Of a stretch of DNA of 64,000 bases, positions 41,167 through 48,491 are shown in pieces. The stretch covers positions 744,001-808,000 of the forward strand of contig NZ_CP135275.1 in assembly GCF_032302195.1 (NCBI RefSeq). The letters run 5' to 3'. The notes beneath the pieces are model-generated. The model had not been told where the DNA came from. It saw nothing but the letters and a program-made list of their open reading frames with translations, and ran no database searches. Position 1 is the stretch's first letter; each line of letters starts with the position of its first letter. The stretch comes from Paenibacillus sp. MMS20-IR301. Its GTDB lineage: Bacteria > Bacillota > Bacilli > Paenibacillales > Paenibacillaceae. A program made the position numbers and the translations under genes.

Positions 41167-43593
41167 GTGACAACGGAGAGAAAAAAATTAGTTCTGATAG
41201 GTAACGGTATGGCTGGTGTGGGCACCATTGAGCAGATTTTGAAACTGGGCGGAGCTTATGATATTACGATCTTCGGAAGCGAGCCGCATCCCAACTATAA
41301 CCGGATCATGCTGTCTTATGTTCTGGAAGGCAGTAAAACAATTGAAGATATTATCTTGAACGACCGAAAGTGGTATGAGGATAACCATATTACACTCCAT
41401 ACAGGAACAACAGTTGTGCGGATTGATGAAGCCGGCAAACAGATCATTACAGATAATGGGCTTACAGTTCCGTATGACAAAGCGATTATTGCCACAGGCT
41501 CGAATTCATTTATTCTTCCTGTACCGGGCAGTACGAAAGAGGGCGTAGTCGGCTTCCGGGATATTGCCGATTGTGATGCCATGCTGGAAGCAGCGAAGCA
41601 GTACCGTACGGCTGCAGTTATCGGCGGAGGCCTGCTGGGTCTTGAAGCTGCCAAGGGACTTGTTAATCTAGGCATGGATGTTACCGTTGTGCACTTGCTG
41701 GAGGATCTGATGGAGCGGCAGCTGGACCACACAGCATCCTCGATGCTGCAAGCTGAGCTTAAGCGGCAGGGTGTGAAGTTTGCCATGGGCAAGCAGACGG
41801 TGGAGCTGACAGGAGAAGAACGGGTTAACGGGCTGCGCTTTAGCGACGGCAGTGAGCTGCAGGCAGATTTTGTAGTGATGGCTGTCGGCATTAAGCCGAA
41901 TGTGCAGCTTGCCAAGGACAGCGGAATCAATGTTAACCGCGGGATTGTTGTCGATGATTATCTGCAAACCTCGATGGCTGATGTGTATTCTGTCGGCGAA
42001 TGTACAGAGCATCGGGGAACCTGTTACGGTCTGGTAGCACCGCTCTTTGAGCAGGGTATGGTACTGGCCAAGCATTTATCGGGGGCACCTACGGCCGGGT
42101 ATGAAGGCTCTGTTGTTGCCACCAAGCTTAAGATATCCGGTGTGGATGTATTCTCAGCCGGAGAGTTCACGGAATCGGCAGAGCATACCGTAATTTCCGC
42201 CAAAGATGAGTGGAAGAGAACCTATAAGAAGATTTTGCTTAAGGACAATAAGATTGTCGGTGCAGTTCTGTTCGGCGATGTTACAGAGTCGGCCAATCTG
42301 CAGAAGCTGGTGAAGCAGTCAACAGAAATGACCGATGAAATCTACGGGGAAGTTATGGGTACAGGCTGCTGCGGCGGAGGCGGAGCCAAAAAGGGCTTGT
42401 CTGTTGAAACCATGGCCGATGAAGAAATCGTCTGCGGCTGTAACGGAGTAACGAAGAAGGCGATTGTTGATGCGGTTACGGAGAACGGTTTTACGACAGT
42501 GGATGAAATCAAAGCCTGCACCGGAGCGACCCGCTCCTGCGGCGGCTGTAAACCGGTCGTTGAGCAGATCCTGCAGTTCGTTCTCGGAGACAGCTTCCAG
42601 CAAAGCGCCAAGCAGGGCATCTGCAGCTGTACACCTATGAGCCGGGATGAGATTGTGGCCGAGATTACGGCTAAAGGTCTTAAAACTACTAAAGAGGTAA
42701 TGCATGTGCTGGATTGGAAGCAGCCGGAGGGCTGTTCGAAATGCCGCCCGGCCGTGAACTATTACCTTGGAATGATCTATCCGGATACCCATGAGGATGA
42801 AAAAGAATCCCGGTTCGTGAACGAACGGATGAGCGCCAACATTCAGAAGGACGGGACTTATACGGTCGTTCCGCGGATGTACGGCGGGGTAACTACACCG
42901 GAGGATCTGAAACGGATTGCCGATGTATCCCTGAAGTATGATGTGAAGGTCGTGAAGGTCACCGGCGGACAGCGTCTGGATCTGATCGGCGTGAAGAAAG
43001 AGGATGTGCCGAAGGTCTGGGAAGAGCTGGATATGCCTTCCGGCTATGCCTATGCGAAATCCCTGCGTACTGTCAAGACTTGCGTAGGTTCGCAGTTCTG
43101 CCGGTTCGGTACGCAGGATTCCATGGGGATGGGGGCCATGCTTGAACGCAAGTATGAACGGCTGGATATGCCGGCCAAATTCAAAATGGCAGTGAACGGC
43201 TGCCCGCGCAACTGTGCTGAATCCTGCACCAAGGACATCGGCATCGTCGGCAACGACGGCGGCTGGGAAGTATTTATCGGCGGTAACGGCGGAATCAAGC
43301 CGCGGATCGCGGATGCCTTCTGTAAGGTGAGAACCGATGAAGAGCTGACCCAGGTCTGCTCGGCCGTGATACAGTACTACCGTGAAACCGGCAACTACCT
43401 GGAAAGAACTTCGGAATGGGTTGAGCGTATGGGCCTGGAGCATATCCAGACTGTAATTATGGGCAGTGACGACAACCGTAAGGAACTGGCGGCGCGGATC
43501 GAGTTTGCCCTCGCACAAGTCAGTGATCCATGGAAAAAAATGCTGGGTGACGAGGGGACCCGCACAGCGCTGTTCGAGCAGACACGGGTATAG
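41167..43593 (+). CDS. nasD: nitrite reductase [NAD(P)H] large subunit
   Basis: The 808-residue enzyme reduces nitrite to ammonium in the cytoplasm. It shows an N-terminal FAD/NAD domain (VLIGNGMAGVGTIEQ, VIGGGLLGLEAAKGL), two BFD-like [2Fe-2S] regions with clustered cysteines (CGCNGVTKKAI with CGGCKP; CSCTP with CSKCRP), and siroheme/4Fe-4S domains with CPRNCAESC. Size equals Bacillus NasD. GTG 41167 is eight bases after AAGGAGGG. It heads nasD-nasE-nirC, under the two FNR boxes. Confidence 0.97.
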   Translation: MTTERKKLVLIGNGMAGVGTIEQILKLGGAYDITIFGSEPHPNYNRIMLSYVLEGSKTIEDIILNDRKWYEDNHITLHTGTTVVRIDEAGKQIITDNGLTVPYDKAIIATGSNSFILPVPGSTKEGVVGFRDIADCDAMLEAAKQYRTAAVIGGGLLGLEAAKGLVNLGMDVTVVHLLEDLMERQLDHTASSMLQAELKRQGVKFAMGKQTVELTGEERVNGLRFSDGSELQADFVVMAVGIKPNVQLAKDSGINVNRGIVVDDYLQTSMADVYSVGECTEHRGTCYGLVAPLFEQGMVLAKHLSGAPTAGYEGSVVATKLKISGVDVFSAGEFTESAEHTVISAKDEWKRTYKKILLKDNKIVGAVLFGDVTESANLQKLVKQSTEMTDEIYGEVMGTGCCGGGGAKKGLSVETMADEEIVCGCNGVTKKAIVDAVTENGFTTVDEIKACTGATRSCGGCKPVVEQILQFVLGDSFQQSAKQGICSCTPMSRDEIVAEITAKGLKTTKEVMHVLDWKQPEGCSKCRPAVNYYLGMIYPDTHEDEKESRFVNERMSANIQKDGTYTVVPRMYGGVTTPEDLKRIADVSLKYDVKVVKVTGGQRLDLIGVKKEDVPKVWEELDMPSGYAYAKSLRTVKTCVGSQFCRFGTQDSMGMGAMLERKYERLDMPAKFKMAVNGCPRNCAESCTKDIGIVGNDGGWEVFIGGNGGIKPRIADAFCKVRTDEELTQVCSAVIQYYRETGNYLERTSEWVERMGLEHIQTVIMGSDDNRKELAARIEFALAQVSDPWKKMLGDEGTRTALFEQTRV

Positions 43594-43617
43594 CCAAAAG
43601 GGAGAGGTGAGAGAAAT

Positions 43618-43959
43618 ATGAAACTGGGTAAACGTGAGTATGCAGTAGGTGCTGTAGAAGATTTCATGCCTCAGATTGGACGGGTAGTCACTGCTGGGGA
43701 AGTAGAACTGGCGGTATTCCGCACATCAGACGGTGCTGTCTATGCTGTGGAGAATCACAGCCCCCACCCGAAAGGCGGTCCGCTGGCTGAAGGAATTGTA
43801 TCCGGTTATTATCTGTATGATCCGCTGCACGACTGGAAAATCGATCTGCGCACCGGTGAAGTCCAGGCGCCGGACCGGGGTCTGGCGGCAGTTCATCCGG
43901 TGGCCGTTGAAGACGGGATTGTTAAAGTCAGCCTGGCATCAGCAGTGGCAAGCCTATAA
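43618..43959 (+). CDS. nasE: nitrite reductase small subunit, Rieske-like fold without cluster cysteines
   Basis: The 113-residue subunit has the Rieske-type fold used by NirD/NasE. In cluster-bearing relatives the ligands are C-x-H and C-x2-H. Here the positions read S48-P-H50 and D68-P-L-H71, so both cysteines are lost while both histidines remain (NHSPHPKGGPL and YDPLHDWKI). It probably has a structural or regulatory role and binds no [2Fe-2S] cluster. AGAGGTGAGAG precedes the ATG, 25 bases after nasD. Confidence 0.9.
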   Translation: MKLGKREYAVGAVEDFMPQIGRVVTAGEVELAVFRTSDGAVYAVENHSPHPKGGPLAEGIVSGYYLYDPLHDWKIDLRTGEVQAPDRGLAAVHPVAVEDGIVKVSLASAVASL

Positions 43960-43983
43960 ATTATAAGAAGAGCAGGTGCGGAT

Positions 43984-44802
43984 ATGTTTACGCAAAGCGT
44001 AGAGAATATCGTAGAGACAGCCGTGGGCAAACGTGACAAAATGAATGAGAGTCTGCCGAAATATTTTTTGGCAGCCTTGCTCGCCGGAGCATATGTCGGG
44101 ATTGGTATTATTCTGATCTTCTCGCTCGGCGCACCGCTGGCGGCGATTAAATCTCCTTTTCAGCCGCTGATTATGGGGGGCTCCTTCGGAATTGCCCTGA
44201 CTCTGGTGGTCTTCGCAGGCTCAGAGCTGTTTACAGGCAATAATATGTTCTTTACCGTAAGCACACTGGCCGGAAGAACGACGATATGGGATACAGTGAA
44301 GAACTGGGTCCTCGTGTTCCTCGGTAATGTGGCCGGTGCAGTAATTCTGGCACTGCTGATTCAGGGTACAGGGTTGTTCAAAGCAGCCCCGGTGGATCAC
44401 CTGATCTTCACCGCCGCGGCCAAAAAGATGAGCCTGCCGTTCTCGGAGCTGTTCTTCCGCGGTATTCTCTGTAACTGGCTGGTCTGTCTGGCACTTTGGA
44501 TGTCCTCGCGTGCGAAGAGTGAATCCGCCAAGCTGGTGCTGATCTGGTGGTGCCTGTTCGCCTTCATCGCGAGCGGCTATGAGCACAGTGTAGCGAATAT
44601 GACTCTGCTCAGTGTAGCAGTGCTGCTGCCGAATCATCCGGAGACTGTAAGCATTGCCGGCTGGCTGCATAATATGATCCCGGTTACGCTGGGAAATATC
44701 ATCGGCGGCGGTGTGTTTGTCGGGATGGCCTACTGGCTGATCTCACCTGTTCGTACGCCGCGTACCTCATCTGCTCCAAGCAAGACAAAGAAAGCAAGTT
44801 AA
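43984..44802 (+). CDS. nirC: formate/nitrite transporter family channel (NirC-like)
   Basis: The 272-residue membrane protein has six helices with the FNT signature (GGSFGIALTLVVFAGSELFTGNN, and GILCNWLVCLALWMSSRA). It moves nitrite, nitric acid or formate across the membrane. It starts 25 bases after nasE and ends before a terminator, so it is the third gene of the nitrite operon and probably supplies or exports nitrite. The C-terminal tail is short and basic. Confidence 0.94.
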   Translation: MFTQSVENIVETAVGKRDKMNESLPKYFLAALLAGAYVGIGIILIFSLGAPLAAIKSPFQPLIMGGSFGIALTLVVFAGSELFTGNNMFFTVSTLAGRTTIWDTVKNWVLVFLGNVAGAVILALLIQGTGLFKAAPVDHLIFTAAAKKMSLPFSELFFRGILCNWLVCLALWMSSRAKSESAKLVLIWWCLFAFIASGYEHSVANMTLLSVAVLLPNHPETVSIAGWLHNMIPVTLGNIIGGGVFVGMAYWLISPVRTPRTSSAPSKTKKAS

Positions 44803-44806
44803 TCTG

Positions 44807-44843
44807 AAAATCCCTGCGGCTGAATATGCTGCGGGGATTTTTT
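44807..44843 (+). terminator. nitrite operon terminator
   Basis: AAATCCC-GC-GC and GC-GC-GGGATTT arms (44807-44840) with single mismatches are followed by six T residues. Confidence 0.85.
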
Positions 44844-44904
44844 GTCACTGAAAGGGTCCGCGCTTATGTGTTATGCTGTTTAGGACTCAGTTGCGGGCGG
44901 GCAA

Positions 44905-44932
44905 GAAAAAAAGACGCCGGACAGGGCGCCTT
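44905..44932 (-). terminator. fnr terminator
   Basis: On the reverse strand AAGGCGCC pairs with GGCGTCTT (one wobble) around CTGTCC and is followed by a T tract. It lies 71 bases after the fnr stop. Confidence 0.8.
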
Positions 44933-45003
44933 CGACCACTCTATTAAAATGATTGGGTCATATATGTTTCAATGAGGTGAATAGAGGGTATTATTGATAG
45001 GGA

Positions 45004-45723
45004 TTAAATGCGGCAGATTTCGTTAGGGCATAATTCACAATGGCAGATCTCCTGAAGCATCCCCAGATCCTTAATGACAATCATACCATTCTCATACTCA
45101 ACAGCATCTTTTTTACGCAGATCGCTCAGCATGCGGTTAACACTCTCACGGGTAGCACCGATCATGTTGGACAGATCTGTATGTGTAATTTTTTTATTGA
45201 TCAGAATGCTGTCGCCGGTCTTCTCACCATAGGTGTTGCCCAGGCGGATCAGTGTGGAGCAGAGTGCACCCGGCTTGCCGTACATCATCAGATCGCGGAA
45301 TTTCGTCTGTGTAAGACGGTGATGAATCCCCATCCATTTCATGAAATCAATGGCGAAGTCGCAATGCTGGCAGATTAGAATCTCCAGATCCTTCTGCTCA
45401 ATCACGCCAACTTCACTTTCTTCAATCACTTCGGCAGTGAAGCTGTGCTTCGTACTGAAGAACGGGTCGGCTTGACCCACCATGTCGCCTGCCTGATACA
45501 TATAAAGAATCAGTTCTTTGCCTTCATCGGTAGATTTGGTTAACTTCACACGTCCACGTTTGATATAAAACAATTTATCCGAATAGTCGCCTTCCCAGAA
45601 CAAGTGTGAGCCTTCAGGGACAATGCGCTCTTTCATTGTAACCAGTAACCGGTTAAAGTTCTGTTCGGAGAAACAGTTTGTATTGCCGCGGGCTTCGATA
45701 ACATTATAATGTTCCTTTATCAT
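45004..45723 (-). CDS. fnr: anaerobic regulator Fnr (Bacillus type)
   Basis: The 239-residue Crp-family protein has an N-terminal sensor roll, a dimer helix and the helix-turn-helix ITHTDLSNMIGATRESVNRML. The C-terminus CHCELCPNEICRI contains C229-x2-C232-x4-C237, the spacing that binds the 4Fe-4S cluster in B. subtilis Fnr (C227, C230, C235), plus an extra C227. It activates anaerobic genes when the cluster is intact. Start 45723 is nine bases after AAAGGGG; the ATG at 45732 abuts that site. Targets in the window are nasD and adhE. Confidence 0.95.
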   Translation of the reverse strand: MIKEHYNVIEARGNTNCFSEQNFNRLLVTMKERIVPEGSHLFWEGDYSDKLFYIKRGRVKLTKSTDEGKELILYMYQAGDMVGQADPFFSTKHSFTAEVIEESEVGVIEQKDLEILICQHCDFAIDFMKWMGIHHRLTQTKFRDLMMYGKPGALCSTLIRLGNTYGEKTGDSILINKKITHTDLSNMIGATRESVNRMLSDLRKKDAVEYENGMIVIKDLGMLQEICHCELCPNEICRI

Positions 45724-46184
45724 AATCGACATCCCCTTTATTCCCTCAGTTTTTCAGTAAATTTTAAATTAATTATACATGGAAATTCCTCTTTATGGGT
45801 AGAAATTTTCGCGAAAAAGTGTCGAATTTTTTACATTGTGATAATTTTCACTTCATTTGTGTGAGAAATGATATGTTTTCGGGCCTTAAGAGGGATCAAC
45901 AACCTGTATTACAGGATATTATAGCAGCTGTCTCCTATTCTGGATAGATCCTGGGAGCTTGCGGCTTTTTTTGCTGTGCACTGAATAAATCTGAAATGGT
46001 TTAGATAATTATAACGCAAAATGCAGGATTCTGTAAGTTCCGTAAAAATGCACATAACTTTATTACAGGCTGACCTTGGCTCTGCAGATGCTTAGCGATA
46101 CGCTGATACTTAAGACTCCGTACCCCCGTGATAGTGTATGCTGCGGGCCGGTCGGAACATTCTTCGGAGAAGGAGAAATCAGCT
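45724..46184. other. 461-base gap between fnr and the GH65 operon
   Basis: It is A/T-rich near fnr. It holds a likely -10 for fnr (TATAAT on the reverse strand, 45777-45772), an FNR-type dyad (45837-45852), the palindrome CCTGTA-T-TACAGG (45903-45915) and a weak hairpin with seven T residues (45923-45972). No protein gene is visible. Confidence 0.55.
45837..45852. promoter_or_regulatory. FNR-type box near fnr
   Basis: TGTGA-TAATTT-TCACT differs from the consensus at one base. It is about 80 bp from the likely fnr transcription start, not at the class II distance. Autoregulation or control of the GH65 side are both possible. Confidence 0.55.
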
Positions 46185-48491
46185 ATGGCAAAAGTGGCAG
46201 ACAAATATCTTAAGGTCGATCCTTGGGCAATCCTGGAGGAGGGCTTTGATCCGGAGCGCAACCGGACCTCGGAATCGATTTTTTCACTTGGAAATGAGTA
46301 TATGGGTGTGCGGGGATATGCAGATGAAGGCTACAGCGGGGATACGCTGCCCGGCAGCTATTTGAGCGGCCTCAATGAGCAGATGGAAGTCGGCAACCAC
46401 TATAAGGGGATTATCCGCTCGCTGCGTTACATGGTGAATGCAGTGGACTGGCTGTATACCCGGATAGCGGTGGATGATGAGCAGCTTGATCTGGCGCACA
46501 GCCAAATAACGGAATACAGCCGCAGGCTGGATATGCGCACCGGCACCTACCGAAGGGCATTCATCTGGCATCTGGCAGACGGCAGACAGCTTAAGATTGC
46601 TTTTACACGCCTGGTCAGCATGACGATGTCTCAGCTGGGCCTGCAGCAGGTCGAATTTGAGCCGCTCAATTTCTCGGGCTGTGTAAACATTGTAACCGGG
46701 CTTGATTTCGGCATGATTCATGAAGAGCGCGGCCAGAGCATGTGGCAGGAGCTGCGCAGCGGTGAAGAAGGAACTGTAACCGCTATTCTGGGCAGTACGC
46801 TGACAACCGGAAACAAGCTGTTCTCCGGGTTCGCGCTGAAATCCGCCCAGACTTTGGATACGGAGCTTGTTGCCAAGAGCCGGTTCATCGGCCGGAAGTT
46901 CTCGCTGCAGCTGGTTCAAGGGGAGACTGCCGCGTACAGCAAGCTCGCCGTTAATGTTACAGGCAGCAAGGCTTCGCTTAACGGGGATGAGCTCTGGGCA
47001 GAAGGAATGACGCTTGCTGCACAAGCCGGCGGGCTTGATGTAGAGGAAATATTCGCTGAACAGGCCGCCTACTGGGACGGGATCTGGGCCACCAGTGATA
47101 TTGTGATTGAAGGCGATCCTGAGAATCAGCAGGGGATCCGCTTCTGTATTTTCCAGCTGTATCAGACCTACCATGGCGATCATCCCGGCTATAATATCGG
47201 CGCCAAAGGGCTGACCGGTGAAGCGTACCGCGGCCTTGCCTTCTGGGATACCGAGTCCTACTGCCTGCCGTTCTATATGTTCAACAATCCGAAGGCGGCC
47301 CGCAGCCTGCTGGAGTTCCGCTATAAAACCCTGCCGGAAGCGATGCAGCGGGCTAAGGATGTGGATTGTGCGGGAGCCTTTTATCCCATTGCGACCATTG
47401 ACGGGACTGAAAGCTGTGACCTGTGGCAGCATTCCAATCTGCAGCTTCATGTCGGGACAGCCGTTTCCTACGGCATCTGGCATTATGTGAAGAATACAGG
47501 TGACCGGGAGTTCCTGTACAGCAAGGGAGCCGAGATGCTGATTCAGATCAGCCGTTTCTATGCAACCCGGGGACAATGGGGGCAGCGCAGCGGGCAATAC
47601 GGTTATTTCGGCGTCATGGGACCGGACGAATTCCAGCTCATGGTGAATAATAACTGTTACATCAATCTGATGGCGCAGAAATTGTTCGAATACACGCTGG
47701 AGACGCTGGCCGGAATGAAAGCGGGTATGCCGGATGCCTATGCTGCTGTGGCTGCCGCAACGGGTCTCCGGGAAGAGGAACTGGCCGATTGGGATCATAA
47801 GCGTGAGCACATGAAAATTCCGCTCGACCAGGGCAGCGGCGTGTATGAGGAGCATGACGGTTATTTCGATATGCCGCATATCGACATCCATTCCATTCCG
47901 GTGACGGATTTCCCGCTCTATTCCAATTGGTCTTATGACCGTCTGTACCGTTACGACATGATCAAGCAGCCGGATGTGCTGATGTTCATGTTCTTGTATA
48001 ACGGGCAATTCTCCAAAGAAGCCAAGCTTGCGAATTACGAATATTATGAAACCAGATGTATTCATGAGTCTTCACTCTCACCGTCGATTCATTCCATCCT
48101 GGCAAGTGAAATCGGCAAACATGAGGAAGCCTATAATTTCTTTGAGTTTGCCACCCGGCTTGATCTGGATAACTATAACCGTAATACAAGAGAAGGACTC
48201 CATACCACCTCTATCGCAGCAGCCTGGATGAATATTGTCTACGGCTTTGGAGGTATGCGTTCCGATGGTCCGCAGCTCAGCTTCCGGCCGTCACTGCCGC
48301 AGAAATGGGACTCTTACAGCTTCCAGGTCATGTATGCAGGGGTGCTGCTCGGCATCAATGTAAATAAGAATCACGTCAGCTTCAAGGCAATAAACGGCGG
48401 AAGTACTGAAGTTATAGTATACGGCCAGCAGGTAAAGGTAGATGCGGCGGGGATTACGCTTCCGCTGGGTGAAGGGATGATGGCCTCATGA
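46185..48491 (+). CDS. glycoside hydrolase family 65 disaccharide phosphorylase
   Basis: The 768-residue protein has the GH65 order: an N-terminal super-sandwich domain (about 1-280), a linker, an (alpha/alpha)6 catalytic barrel with GLAFWDTESYCLPFYMFNNP and the catalytic acid in MGPDEFQLMVNNNCY, and a C-terminal jelly roll. GH65 phosphorylases split alpha-linked glucosides with phosphate to give beta-glucose 1-phosphate. The catalytic loop differs from the maltose and trehalose phosphorylase pattern GPDEYH, so the substrate may be kojibiose, glucosylglycerol or similar. It overlaps the next gene by four bases. Confidence 0.88.
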   Translation: MAKVADKYLKVDPWAILEEGFDPERNRTSESIFSLGNEYMGVRGYADEGYSGDTLPGSYLSGLNEQMEVGNHYKGIIRSLRYMVNAVDWLYTRIAVDDEQLDLAHSQITEYSRRLDMRTGTYRRAFIWHLADGRQLKIAFTRLVSMTMSQLGLQQVEFEPLNFSGCVNIVTGLDFGMIHEERGQSMWQELRSGEEGTVTAILGSTLTTGNKLFSGFALKSAQTLDTELVAKSRFIGRKFSLQLVQGETAAYSKLAVNVTGSKASLNGDELWAEGMTLAAQAGGLDVEEIFAEQAAYWDGIWATSDIVIEGDPENQQGIRFCIFQLYQTYHGDHPGYNIGAKGLTGEAYRGLAFWDTESYCLPFYMFNNPKAARSLLEFRYKTLPEAMQRAKDVDCAGAFYPIATIDGTESCDLWQHSNLQLHVGTAVSYGIWHYVKNTGDREFLYSKGAEMLIQISRFYATRGQWGQRSGQYGYFGVMGPDEFQLMVNNNCYINLMAQKLFEYTLETLAGMKAGMPDAYAAVAAATGLREEELADWDHKREHMKIPLDQGSGVYEEHDGYFDMPHIDIHSIPVTDFPLYSNWSYDRLYRYDMIKQPDVLMFMFLYNGQFSKEAKLANYEYYETRCIHESSLSPSIHSILASEIGKHEEAYNFFEFATRLDLDNYNRNTREGLHTTSIAAAWMNIVYGFGGMRSDGPQLSFRPSLPQKWDSYSFQVMYAGVLLGINVNKNHVSFKAINGGSTEVIVYGQQVKVDAAGITLPLGEGMMAS

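Noticed and set aside
42319..43518. 399-codon frame antisense to nasD
   Set aside because: nasD is intact on the other strand; the antisense frame has no family features.
46284..48065. 593-codon open frame antisense to the first GH65 gene
   Set aside because: It lies wholly opposite a clearly homologous gene, has no ribosome site and its protein is low in recognisable motifs. It is a by-product of codon bias.
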